DNA from: Symsagittifera roscoffensis
Taxonomy: Eukaryota; Xenacoelomorpha; Acoela; Convolutidae
Direction of reading: 5' to 3'
DNA: 64,000 nt
Assembly: GCF_963678635.1 (NCBI RefSeq)
Contig: NC_087062.1
Location: forward strand, 9,284,670-9,348,669
Each line of letters starts with the position of its first letter. Within the stretch, counting starts at the first letter, position 1. The notes below the pieces were generated by a model. The model was not told where the DNA came from. It ran no database searches and worked only from the letters and a program-made list of their open reading frames with translations. A program made the position numbers and the translations under genes. Of this stretch, positions 18,894 to 29,888 are shown one piece after another.

Positions 18894-21800
18894 AGGAGAA
18901 GAATAGAGGCCTCAGCCAGAGTACCTTTCTTGGGAACGCTGCCCGAAGAAGAATGGGAAGTACATCACCGAGACCACGAGAGTAGGACGGGATGCAAACT
19001 GGACAGAGTGGCGTTTAAGGAAGAGGTCTGGACCGTAGTTCAGAGCTATGGGACCCAGTCCATTCTGAAAACGGGTCTCAACCAACCCTTGATGAGAGAA
19101 GTCCTTGACAAGCTTGATGATTGTTAAGGGAGACTGAGAGAGTTGTTGATCGACTCGGCCACTGATGAAAGTGAAGCGAATTCTCCCATCAAGATGACAC
19201 CGCAGGATGATAAAGGAGAGGTGGTGTATCTGTCAAGAACCAGGAGAGGGACGATGCGATCAAAGTTAGTTATTGATAAAATCAATGCAATGAAAATGAA
19301 GTTAGGCAGCAGAGTGATGCCGAGGAGAGTCGGAAAGACGAAGGTGGATTCAGAAATATCGATGAAATCTGGTAATTCAGCGAAAAGAAAACGAGTTGAG
19401 GAGGTCATGGACTTGGGGCAAGGTGATTATCAACTGTCTGGCACAGATAAAATGTTAACTGATATAGCGATGGTGCCACCCTTTCTCATGGCGGGAATAA
19501 AGTCAACAGGTTATAAATCCAAAAGGAGTGACCGCACTCTGACTGGAGCAACCTTAGAAATGGAAATACTCAGCCAATGTGGGGAGAGCACAATGAAAGA
19601 CTTCAAGCCATCTCCCATGAATCATGGAAAGGGAAATGTCGCAGGACAACTAATACCAGTGGAATATAACCGACTAACAGTGTCAGAGACTGTGTCGATA
19701 GATGAATTCATCGGTGGATACATGGAGATGTTAGAGTACCGAAACTCGGCTAGAGGGTATGTGATGGCCCTGGAAGACGGAAAAGCCATGGAGGGTTATC
19801 TGGAAACGATGGTGCAAGGCACCACCCTCAAGCAGAAGGCGTACGGGACTTTAGCGTCGTCCGACATACAAGCAGAAACGAATGAGCAGTTGGTGAGCCT
19901 CCCATGGAAAGCAGTAGTATTAAGGTATTTCGAAGAAGAAATGAGGACTACGCCAAAAATACAAGCTCTCGTGGCAGTACCTTACGTAAGAACAGAGTTG
20001 CAACTCAGGTTCGCCTGGTGCATGATGGGACTGACTCGCGAAGAATATGATTCAGAAGAAAGGAAGAGATCAAAAGAGGAGAAGGTTTTCCTTATGACGA
20101 ACCTGAGGGATCTGATAGTCCAGGAGGGAGCAGCAGTAGCGTGTGCGAAGCGGAGAGACGCTCTCTGTTTCATTCGATTCCTGATAGAGCAGATTTCAGT
20201 ACCTGCATTAAACACCTGTGTTAAAATGTTGAAGGAAGGCGATGAGCGAACGAAAGCCTTATTCTTGCTAGCACTGCTGGATATGCAGCAAAGTAAACCG
20301 ATGAGGGTGAACATGAAAGAACCCGAGGAATTGGAACCCATGAAAAAGATAGACGAAATCAGGAGATTCTCAAACAAGGAGCTGAGACTCACTACAGAAT
20401 CTATAGGAGCATTGCCGAAATCCAGTGAATACTGTGGACCGATGAAGAAGAAATCGTATGGCTATGTATCCGGGATCATAGGGATCGCGTACAACCCTTT
20501 CCTGAGTGAAGACATACGCGATTGCTTCTTCGATTATGAGCAGGCGGTGTTGCTAAGATTCTGGACGTCCAGAATTGTAAAGATTAAAAGCGTTAACAAT
20601 CCACAGACCAAATTGGGACTGGTCTTGGAAGAAGAGGTGACTGCACCTTCAGTACCAAAATCTGATAAAAGAGTGGAGTTTGGGTTGGGATTCTCAGATG
20701 AATTACTGAGGACGAGCTTGATGGCAGTGTGGGAATTGATGAGGCCATCATGGTGTCCTAGTCCCAACGCTGACTCGATATTGCGAGCGACACAAGACGT
20801 GCAGAGGGAACTGAATGCAGACTGTAACCTGCGTGACCTCAACATCATATATAATGTGATGATAACGGCCTCTAAGAGCAACGGAGAAGACTGGGTTAAA
20901 CCTGGTAGCTGTCTGGCGGAAGTCTGTGGACTGGAGGGTCACGTTTGTGGAGGTATGGACTGTGTGAAGACCCTGGAAAAACAACACAAGCAATTGACAG
21001 TATTGTTTGGAAACGTAGTGATGAAAGCAAGAACAGAAACGGAACTGATAGCAGATTGCCATGGAGAACCGATGTGAATCTAGTGACTGCACTAGGATTC
21101 TACAGCATGTTTGGTTCTTTAGAGTCACTATTGAATCTAGAACAGAAACATGAGATGGTCACAGCCATCAGTGTAGAAGTATTCCCAGGAGTTCTGCAGA
21201 CTGAGCAGAAATACATAGGAAAATGGAGGGAAGCAATCGAGACGGAAATGAACATTAGACACAGTGAGACTTATTGTAGACAATCAGGAGCACGATATTT
21301 GGTGGTTTCAACATTGGCTCCAATGTGCAAGAGCAGATACCCTGTGCATTTCGTAGCTGTGGACGTGAAGAGTACGAGAACGATTGTGGATCAAGCCTTC
21401 TCAGTGCCGAAGTGTGTGAGACTGGCGAGAATGTCCGGGAAGTCATACGAGTTGCTATGTAAGATGTTCTCAGCAGTTCCAGAGAGAACCAAAGAAGAAT
21501 TGGAGTCAATATTTGGAAAGAAGTTCATGGGATACGTGAGCGGGAACTTCAGTGACTTCGAGAGACAGAAACAGAGAGGATCAACTGTCACAGATTACAA
21601 TGCAGTAGATGAGAATGATGAAGTCCACCGAGTGATGATGGAAGTGGAACCATTGCTGGAAGCTTCAAGAAAACGAAATTGGAGGAGCATCATGTTGACG
21701 CATGACGAGTTTCCTTGCCACTGCTTGCTGCAGACCTGGTGGTATCCCAAGCGTAGTAATCTGATGTTGATCTGGGACTCTGGATAACTGCTCTCCATGG

Positions 21801-22462
21801 GTTTACCAGATTCATCACAGCCCGTAACAATAGTGATAGTGGGAGTTATGATGGCGATACGATGGCTGGAAGCTCATGTGAGAGAAAATAACAGACAGGA
21901 GGCACCGACAAGAGAACAGTTGCGGAAGTTAGATTGTCTAAAAGACTTAGATCTTTTTGAGACAATGTGCAAAATTCTAAAAATTCCGATGGAAGTGAAG
22001 AAGATATGGGCAAGAAAACGATTGATGCCATGGTTCAGAGCTAACATGACTGCATGGTTGTACGAGTATGCGAAAAAGCATATGTCGAAGCACGGCAGGG
22101 TGTACAGTGAATATCAGCTGGACATTGGAGCAGGAGCTTTCAAGCGAACTCTCGTGACTCATCGGAATGCAGTGACCACCGCTGTGAAAAGAATTTCCAG
22201 GACGAGTGAACTTAGTGGAAAGGATAAGGCAGAGATGTTAAAGGAAGATTTGGAGAGAAACGTGACGTTGTGTCTCCACAACAGCTTCTGCAGGAACAGA
22301 GAATCTAACGTGGATCCCCTACCTTGTTGTAAACAGAGGGTGGAAGAGCAGAAGTGTTGGAGGACGGCTTCCAGCAGCGTCAGGATTGCTAACGACGTGT
22401 TATAAGATACGGAGACTGAGAGTGCAGAGTCAGTGTCACAGGAGGAAGAAATGGAGCATTGA
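18894..22462 (+). pseudogene. ORF3 remnant, broken (copy 1)
   Basis: This is homologous to minus-strand ORF3 from RRRIEASARVPFLGTLPEEEWE to the C-terminus. It is interrupted by TAA at 19125 (GAA in copy 2), by a frameshift near 21065 after ADCHG (shared with copy 2), by TAA at 21785 (Glu in the minus-strand copy) and by TAA at 22403. The homologous end is at TGA 22460-22462. Conserved features include CLAEVCGLEGHVCGGMDC and the C-terminal CLHNSFCRNRE...PCC, which could bind metal. No known family is recognised. Confidence 0.75.
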
Positions 22463-23267
22463 CGAATGACCGAAAAGCAAGATGGAAAAAGAGACGAAAA
22501 ATTAAAAGAATTTAGAAGTTTTAGAACTTCTAAACGACGAAAGAAGAAGAGAACAAAGGAGTAATGAAGAAAAAGCTAAAACTCAGAATTGTTTTATTTT
22601 GTGTGAAAAAACTCAAGTGAGAAACCAAGCAACCAAGTTGTAATTGAAAACTGAAACATTTAGTTGAGTTTTGAAATTGTTGCATTTATAAATTTGCATT
22701 TTGATTTTAGTCGAGTGGCTTTAGAGACACTCACTTACTATTTATTTAGAAAGGCTCAAGTGAAGGAGTATATTTAAATATTCCAGCCTGCATGACTGTT
22801 TTTAATCAGCTAGGAGAACTGATCACTTTGTGGTGACATGGAAGGCTTGAGTAATCTCTCGAAGAGGGAGATTGTTTCATTGTTCTTGCTAACCACAGAG
22901 TTTCTTAGTTTTAGTATTCAGGACAAAAACAAGCAAGATTTCCGAAGGGAAGAAGCATAGTAGGATAATTTTAGCTTGTTGGTTGGCAGGACTGTCCTGC
23001 AAGCCAACACCTTTTAAATCTAAGAGAAAACGTTTTAATCGAAACATTGACACTGGAAGTCAGAAAATATGTTTTTATCTTAAGTCATATCCTCAATGTG
23101 CAGATTGATGAAAGAATTTGAAGGCTATAAGGATGTAGTATGATGCCAATTATATTCTGCAGTGAGTCGATGTGACGTGGATAATTTCGTGCATTTTGTA
23201 AATTCTGTTCGATGACACTGTATCTATTTTACGAACATTGCGTGATTCAATGAGGACATTGACCGGA
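22463..23267 (+). other. 3' non-coding region of giant element (copy 1)
   Basis: No ORF is supported. The region is AT-rich and includes short inverted matches such as TGTTGGTTGGCAGGAC...GTCCTGCAAGCCAACA near 22979-23010, which can form a stem of about 8-10 bp. It leads to the polypurine tract. Copy 2 is 32507-33311. Confidence 0.55.
22981..23010 (+). promoter_or_regulatory. Hairpin in 3' non-coding region
   Basis: GGTTGGCAGGACTGTCCTGCAAGCCAAC: AGGAC pairs with GTCCT, and GTTGGC pairs with GCCAAC outside. It is intact in copy 2 at about 33025-33054. It may act in 3'-end processing or export; this is inference from pairing only. Confidence 0.35.
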
Positions 23268-23281
23268 CTGTCCGGGGAGTA
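23268..23281 (+). promoter_or_regulatory. Polypurine tract region before 3' LTR (copy 1)
   Basis: CTGTCCGGGGAGTA directly precedes the 3' LTR. The same string precedes the 3' LTR in copy 2 (33312-33325) and, on the minus strand, in the second giant element (55042 to 55029). That fits the primer site for plus-strand synthesis, although the purine run itself is short (GGGGAG). Confidence 0.65.
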
Positions 23282-24198
23282 TGTGACATTCGACCAGAAT
23301 GGCCAAAATGCAATCTCTGCGGAATTCAAAATTTTAGCAGCGAGCCTTCCGGATTGGTGATTATTAAGAATTAAGAACGTTATTTGAACGATGGGACAAA
23401 ACGTGAAGGTTAAAGGATTCGGGAATTGCTTATTTTTAAATTTTCGAAGTGATTACGTAACATTTCTGAGAAACGTCAGAAACGGCCATTTTGGCAAAAA
23501 GGTCGAAGAAAAACAGAATAACGATAGTCGCACTGACGAAAACAACGAAGATTGTGATAGAAAAACAACAGAGGAAACAGAAGGACGTTCCGAGTTGCAA
23601 CTATTGTGTCGCTACAATAGTTGCAAGGCCGTTGCAGATAACGGTGAAGGGTGGAAAACAGCCTTCCGGATTAAGAAGAAGTCAAGATTAGCGAGCTTGA
23701 TTCAGTGGATTCGAGAATCCGGAAGGGGTTCGGAACTGAAACTTTTATTCTTTTGTATAGACTTTTAGCTTCTTGTCATGTCCTGATTTGAATTTATTTA
23801 ACAACTGGATTCATTTTGATAAGGATGAGAAGCTAGGAGTTGGGGGAAAGGGTTGATCCATCTTCGATGGAGATGATGATTTTTATCTACTGAACAAAAA
23901 CAATAGTAATATAGTAAATAGTAGTAACCCTGTTTTTAGGAGTGACCTCGTGGTCTGGGGATACTGAGACCCAGCCATGAGCTCACTATTTCTGCATGTA
24001 ATCTAGTTAATTTGAGTGTTTCGACCGAAGCCGAAAGCAGTAACGTTTTTGTCGACCCGATGTTAGAAAAGACCACCGAAAAGTACTGGCTTGGTAGAGA
24101 CGGCGAAAAGCATATAAAGCTCTGTTTAGACGTTAGCCAGTAGTCTTAGGACTTAGTTTTATTTTCCGTCGATATGTATCTTCCGGGCAAATGTTACA
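23282..24198 (+). repeat. 3' LTR of giant element (copy 1, 917 bp)
   Basis: Same length and ends as the 5' LTR (TGTGACATTC...AATGTTACA). It is followed by ATAGTAAAG, the resumed LINE-A ORF0. It differs from the second 3' LTR copy at only about three positions, but from the 5' LTR at about 16-18. Confidence 0.93.
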
Positions 24199-24717
24199 AT
24201 AGTAAAGCAAATTGTCTACGCCGAGGGGGGATTTAACCTGATCCCAAGGACGAACTTTAAATTTAAAAACGTTACCGATTATATACGAGCAACGAGCAAA
24301 TCTATTATACTGTGGCACGATCTTATCAACAATTCGATCACAGAGTTTAAAAAGATCAAACCCCTTACGACTCAGCAATACCTGGATACTCTCAGAAGCT
24401 TTAACAATCTGTTTGCTATTGTCTACTGTCAGCGTACGGGAGCAGAAAATATATTCGACGAGCTACGAATTCTTGACACGATTGTCATCGACGTTACAAA
24501 ACATCTTATCAGTAAATCAGAGAGTCTAGACGAAAACATCACAGGACTTTATCGCGAGCTTCACCAGTCATCTGATCTAGAACTACGATCTCTCTCGGTA
24601 GTCTTGCACTACTATCCAAACCTTCACGCGATCTTCAAAACCCACTCCACGAAAAGCAAACCATCGAAGAATCGACGAAGAGCCAAGAAGAGGCAATGCT
24701 CAGCAACCCCACAATAA
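24199..24717 (+). pseudogene. LINE-A ORF0, C-terminal 173 codons (copy 1)
   Basis: The frame is open from the first base after the LTR to TAA at 24715-24717. It has no ATG of its own, because the start is at 1301 across the insertion. The predicted protein is mixed alpha-helical with a basic tail, and the family is not recognised. Long uninterrupted coding in both copies, with one missense difference (ATC to AAC codon near residue 14), suggests it was a functional ORF when the LTR element landed. Confidence 0.6.
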
Positions 24718-24741
24718 AACAGTTAGTAAAACGCGTACTGG

Positions 24742-24839
24742 TTGTACTCTTTGAGTCCTTTGACTCGGAGTCCCATTTCTAGTTTTACTACATTAGTATA
24801 TAACTGAGTGTACTCTTTGAGTCTTTTGACTCGGAGTCC
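24742..24839 (+). repeat. Two direct repeats upstream of LINE-A ORF1 (copy 1)
   Basis: GTGTACTCTTTGAGTCCTTT and the following GACTCGGAGTCC occur at about 24742-24774 and again at 24808-24839. Each unit has an internal inverted pair (GAGTC...GACTC). Their place just ahead of ORF1 suggests an internal promoter or translation signal. Copy 2 is at 34786-34883. Confidence 0.55.
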
Positions 24840-24852
24840 TCACCAAACAAAT

Positions 24853-25053
24853 ATGACACGAAATCGTGAAATGACCACTGATTCCGTATGCGAAACTTGC
24901 CAACAAAAAATCAAAAAGAAAGAAGATACTTTCTGTTGCATCGTGTGTAATTGCAAAATGCACCTGACGAAAAGCTGTACCAGCCTAAGCGATACAGCAA
25001 TCAATGGTATTACGACACTGGGAAAAAACATTGCTCTACTCTGCAACAAATGT
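24853..25053 (+). pseudogene. LINE-A ORF1, first 67 codons (duplicate fragment)
   Basis: ATG at 24853 starts MTRNREMTTDSVCETCQ, a Cys/His-rich (PHD-like) domain with the order CETC...CCIVCNCKMH...C...CNKC. The frame is cut by the duplication junction at 25053. This copy keeps TGT at the position where copy 2 has TGA, so it preserves the older codon. Confidence 0.75.
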
Positions 25054-25283
25054 CCAATCTTAGGTCGAATTCCAAAATTTTAGAGACCAATTGATTTTAA
25101 TAAATTTTAGGATAAATATCTTTTTATCTGAACTGTTTTGAAGCAAATTTTAATGATATATGTTAAGGTGAAACTGACAAGTGTGATATTTGTGACTTCC
25201 TTTCTAGATCCTGATTGATCATTTAATTACTCATTTGAGTCAAAATCTTTGAATCAAAACCGAATCAAACTTGAAAAAATAGA

Positions 25284-26690
25284 ATGGATAACTTCAACTT
25301 GGATGAATTGATGGACCTGGCAGAGGCATATGTAGGACCGATGATAGATGCGATCTATCGTCGGCTGATCGATCGAGACTTCGCTCTGGAGGACCCAGAG
25401 GTAGTCATGTTGCTGACCGCCCTGATCAACATCTTGGGGCACGACAACCGTGGGGACCGCCGCACGGAAGTCCTGTTGATGGCAGCATATGGAGAAAGGG
25501 GAGTACTAGACCGCCCGAACATGAGAAAGATGAGGTGGAGAAACGGGGCTCTCTCAGGGAGTGACCTGGCGAATGAGCCTGGATTGGGAAGTTCTAGGAC
25601 CTACCAACCAGGTGAGATGCCTATGCCCTCCAAACCCAAACCTGGGTTGACGAGGATGCATCGGGAGATGAACAGCGAGGCGACCTCGTCTGGTTCACCA
25701 CTGAGAGCAGCTGTGCCACCAAAAAGGGCGAAAGTAGCACAGAAAGTTCAGAAGAACCAAACCATGCAAGATCTGGATGAGATGAACGATGAACTGAAAA
25801 GTACGAAGAAGGAGCTGGACGAGATGACCAAAAGTATGCTCCAGATGGAGGAAGATCGGGACATGTGGAGAAAGTTGTTTGAAAATTGCAACAAAAAGCA
25901 AGGTCAAGAGATTGAGCGCTTGAGGCAGGACTACAAAGAGCGATCGGAGCAGATGGCGTTGACAACGGCCGTGGAGAAAGTGATACCTGCAAGGGATATT
26001 CCTCGTGGGCAGTCCCCGATGGAGCTCTTGACGCCTCGAGAAATGAGTCAAACAACGGAGACACGACTCCCAGTAGAGACAAATCGAGTAACGATCCCGG
26101 ATCCTAGTGACACCTTGGGTGACCCCGTCGTGGCACAGACAGTGAGGAAGCTGATAGAGACAGCTGGACGACTGGTCGCTACCAAGAATATGCCAGGTTC
26201 CGGGGTGACTGCACCCTATGGAACGATTGACGACACGGGCAGAGTGCGACTCTCCCAGACCGTGATCAGACAGGGGATAAGTGACGTGACACCACTCATG
26301 GGGAGCTCGAAAATCCCAGAGAGGAAAGTACGGAAGATGCCAGCGAAGAAAGTGTCTCGCATAATAGACGTGCAAAAGAATAATCAATTGAAGTATAATT
26401 TCACGGGAGTTCCGGAGACAGATCCGAGGGCCTGCTTCAATCGAGCTACTTGGAGTCCGGCTGTAAACCTGCAGCAACCACCACTCGGGACATCTCATCT
26501 GATACTGGGAGACAGCTTGGTCAGAGTGCTGTCGAATTTGAGGACCTCGTGGGTCACCACGGTGATGGCCTTTGGAGGCGCGACGATAGCCCAATTATAT
26601 CGGATGGTGGAACTGATGAATCCAGGGAGGATTCCCAATGTGATGATCTTAGTTGGGACGAATGACATTTCCAGAGGTTCAGATGAGTAG
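25284..26690 (+). pseudogene. SGNH/GDSL hydrolase protein, N-terminal part (copy 2)
   Basis: Identical in protein to copy 1 over all 468 codons, including the in-frame TAG (26688-26690) between SGNH blocks III and V. The complete lack of amino-acid change here, against several changes in ORF2 and ORF3, is notable but can be chance at this low divergence. Confidence 0.8.
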
Positions 26691-29600
26691 GAAGCACTAT
26701 GGGAGTCAATGATGGTGTGTTTGTTTACGACCCTCTGGCAGAAATTCAATTGCGCGGTACTGACCGTTTGCACTGTGCCAATGAACATGAGAAGCTTGAC
26801 AGCAGCAGGAAGAAGGCACAACGAGGGAGTCGTCAGGTGGAATAACATCTTGAGGAACCTCGCAAGTCGAAACGCCGGAAGAATGATCCTCATGGACATC
26901 GAACATGAGTTGAGAGCTATGGATCAGGCCAGACTGACCACGGACGGCATTCACTTCGACAGTATCGAAGGACAAGCTTGGTTGAATCGAGTGTTCCAAG
27001 AGCGGCTGGACGAGCTGGAGGCAGAACTCTTTGACACAGGAGTGCTGAAGGAAGAAGGAACAGTGAGTGACGCGGTGATTACCACCTTTGTGCCTCCTAG
27101 CCTGGAAAAACGCTTGGGTACGGTCCCGGCCGTCACGAACTACAGGCAACAAAGCTCCAGCGAACCAGGTCAACGGACCGACGTACAGGATCGATTGGGA
27201 GAGACACCGATGAGGAGAACCATCCATCCTAGGAGAAGAATAGGACCTGTCAACCCAATCGAAGAGACAGCCGGCACGTCTAGATCAGACACTAGATCGG
27301 AGACGACAAGTAACAGTCGAGAGGAGAGACGTCCGAGCAGAGGCTCGTTGATGTGGTCAAGACCCATACCGTCTCCCTGGCATATATACAAAGACGAGCT
27401 AATGAAGCTGGAACTCCAGAGAGTAAGCTTCATCGGAGATCCGAGGAGGATGCTGAATGGAGCGACGCTATCCGTCAGCAGATTGTACTCGATAACCGGC
27501 GTGGACTGGTTGATAGCCGCTAGCATAAATTTCAGCTCCACGACGGCCTTGAGATTTGCTGACTTGGAGGGACTGCCCTCTAACAACACGATGGGACCAG
27601 TGAATGCGAGACCATTGCAAGATGTGAGGCTGAATCATGAGGAGGGGAATCTTGAAGAGAGACCAGGAAGATTCCTGACGACGAGAGCGCCGATTGGACA
27701 ACACGTGAAGATATTCAGGCAGCTGACGACACCCCCTGGTCATGTGAAGGAAAGAGTATACCCAAAACTAGTGAACCAAGATGGTGATGCCCAAAGATAT
27801 GGCGGATTGACAGCGATAAAGAAAGATGAGACCATCTTTGCCGCCTACGATAAGGCAGAAATGAGGAAGGCCAAGATTATGGTAGTAGCGAATTCAGAGT
27901 TCGTGTACACCTCCAAGTCTTTGTTTTGGCCGGACGTCATAATGTTGGCAGCGGTCGACTTGGACTTACTGCAATCGATATCTTTGGCTATAGGGGTGCA
28001 AAAGCAGACGGACATGAACCCAATTACGATTGTGTTTGCTGGCATCAATGACCATCTACACAGTAGAGGTTTTCTGAGCAGACTCAGAGATCCTACAACA
28101 GCAGAAAACGCTGTATGGCCAGCGATAAAAGATATCCTTGAGTCGATGGGTGAAGTGGTGGACGCGACGAAGGAGGGGTCATTCAATAAAGTGACACTGA
28201 GAGTAGTATTCGCGTTGTCTCCGGGATATGCACATCTCCCGGATGGACTGAAATTTGTGTATGCGATTGTGGCCTTACTTTCGGAAGGGAAATATGATGT
28301 GATCATATCAGCCCCGAATCGCATGATAGAGATGGAGAACCTGAGGCCACTAAAGGCTGAACTGCCTGCAGTGTGGTCAGATATCTCAAACGCGATGAGA
28401 GGATTCAAGGACTATGCGCTACACATGTTAGTGTTGGACGAGGTGCTGGGGTTGGAACTGTCCAATTTCAGTCGACAACTCAAACTGAAACCGGGAATAG
28501 ACGACGACCATCGAGTGATCGCGGCAATGTCCAACGACTTATGGTTCCGAGCAATGGAAGTGGCAGGTGAAGACACAAGAAGGAAAAATTCACTAGAGAC
28601 GAGAGCTCACTTGGAGGCAATGGTTCTGAGAACCAAGCCGGAAGCCAACCAGTGGCTACACCTGAACCCTAGAGTAGCGGCGTTGGGTGCAGATGCTTTT
28701 GAGCAAGGCGCCGTGATGATCACAAAGATACATACCTACTTGTTGAAGGAGGTGAACCTGGCGGAAAATGCTGGAGAAAAGACCGCTGAATTTGTGAACA
28801 TAATGTGTCAGATTACTCTGGAAACCTTCTGGACCCGGGAAGTGAAGGGACAGGAGGGCTTTGAAAGGACAGACAGCATGCTGGAAGGGTTGGGAGCCGG
28901 ATGGACCGCGTCCTTCTTGGCAAAATTTACCCGAAAGAGGAGAAGAATAGAGGCCTCAGCCAGAGTACCTTTCTTGGGAACGCTGCCCGAAGAAGAATGG
29001 GAAGTACATCACCGAGACCACGAGAGTAGGACGGGATGCAAACTGGACAGAGTGGCGTTTAAGGAAGAGGTCTGGACCGTAGTTCAGAGCTATGGGACCC
29101 AGTCCATTCTGAAAACGGGTCTCAACCAACCCTTGATGAGAGAAGTCCTTGACAAGCTTGATGATTGTGAAGGGAGACTGAGAGAGTTGTTGATCGACTC
29201 GGCCACTGATGAAAGTGAAGCGAATTCTCCCATCAAGATGACACCGCAGGATGATAAAGGAGAGGTGGTGTATCTGTCAAGAACCAGGAGAGGGACGATG
29301 CGATCAAAGTTAGTTATTGATAAAATCAATGCAATGAAAATGAAGTTAGGCAGCAGAGTGATGCCGAGGAGAGTCGGAAAGACGAAGGTGGATTCAGAAA
29401 TATCGATGAAATCTGGTAATTCAGCGAAAAGAAAACGAGTTGAGGAGGTCATGGACTTGGGGCAAGGTGATTATCAACTGTCTGGCACAGATAAAATGTT
29501 AACTGATATAGCGATGGTGCCACCCATTCTCATGGCGGGAATAAAGTCAACAGGTTATAAATCCAAAAGGAGTGACCGCACTCTGACTGGAGCAACCTTA

Positions 29601-29888
29601 GAAATGGAAATACTCAGCCAATGTGGGGAGAGCACAATGAAAGACTTCAAGCCATCTCCCATGATTCATGGAAAGGGAAATGTCGCAGGACAACTAATAC
29701 CAGTGGAATATAACCGACTAACAGTGTCAGAGACTGTGTCGATAGATGAATTCATCGGTGGATACATGGAGATGTTAGAGTACCGAAACTCGGCTAGAGG
29801 GTATGTGATGGCCCTGGAAGACGGAAAAGCCATGGAGGGTTATCTGGAAACGATGGTGCAAGGCACCACCCTCAAGCAGAAGGCGTAA
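26691..29888 (+). pseudogene. SGNH end + ORF2 N-half + ORF3 N-part, fused in one frame (copy 2)
   Basis: The ORF from 26709 has 1059 codons. It contains SGNH block V, the ORF2 N-terminal half, and, after the internal deletion join near 28926 (SFLAK-FTRKRRRIEAS), the ORF3 N-terminal region through ADP-poor, Lys/Arg-rich sequence to TAA at 29886-29888 (TAC in copy 1). One G present in copy 1 (GCAAAAGTTTACC) is absent here (GCAAAATTTACC). This puts ORF2 and ORF3 in the same frame. The chimera looks like an intact gene but is a product of deletion and decay. Confidence 0.75.

Larger units (their letters stand above)
1376..24198 (+). mobile_element. Giant Gypsy-like LTR retrotransposon with macrodomain and SGNH accessory genes (defective copy)
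   Basis: The order is LTR, leader, gag-protease, RT-RNase H-integrase, macrodomain protein, SGNH hydrolase, ORF2/ORF3, polypurine tract, LTR. The protease-RT-RNase H-integrase order and the GPF motif after integrase place it in Ty3/Gypsy. At about 22.8 kb it is several times the usual Gypsy length even though part of ORF2/ORF3 is deleted. It is inserted in LINE-A in the same orientation. In-frame stops at 5831, 12732, 16643, 19125, 21785 and 22403 and frameshifts near 14496, 18890 and 21065 make this copy inactive. The right part is duplicated in tandem. Confidence 0.85.
15009..25053 (+). repeat. Tandem duplication, copy 1 (10,045 bp)
   Basis: This segment and 25054-35097 are the same sequence with an offset of 10,045 bases, falling to 10,044 after a one-base indel near 18888. 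I count about 34 differences (about 0.3%). It spans the spacer before the SGNH gene, SGNH, ORF2/ORF3, the 3' LTR, LINE-A ORF0 and the first 67 codons of LINE-A ORF1. The central junction at 25051-25053 shares TGT with both parental ends (GGATTGTCCAAT and ACAAATGTGTGG), a 3-base microhomology. Confidence 0.95.

Noticed and set aside
5831-22405. Reassigned stop codons or general readthrough to explain in-frame stops
   Set aside because: All three stop types occur, host U1-C uses normal code, minus-strand homologues have ordinary sense codons at comparable sites, and some stops differ between the two duplicate copies. Neutral decay is simpler.
26709-29888. An intact 1059-residue gene
   Set aside because: It is an ORF2/ORF3 chimera created by an internal deletion and a one-base loss, and is truncated by a copy-specific stop.
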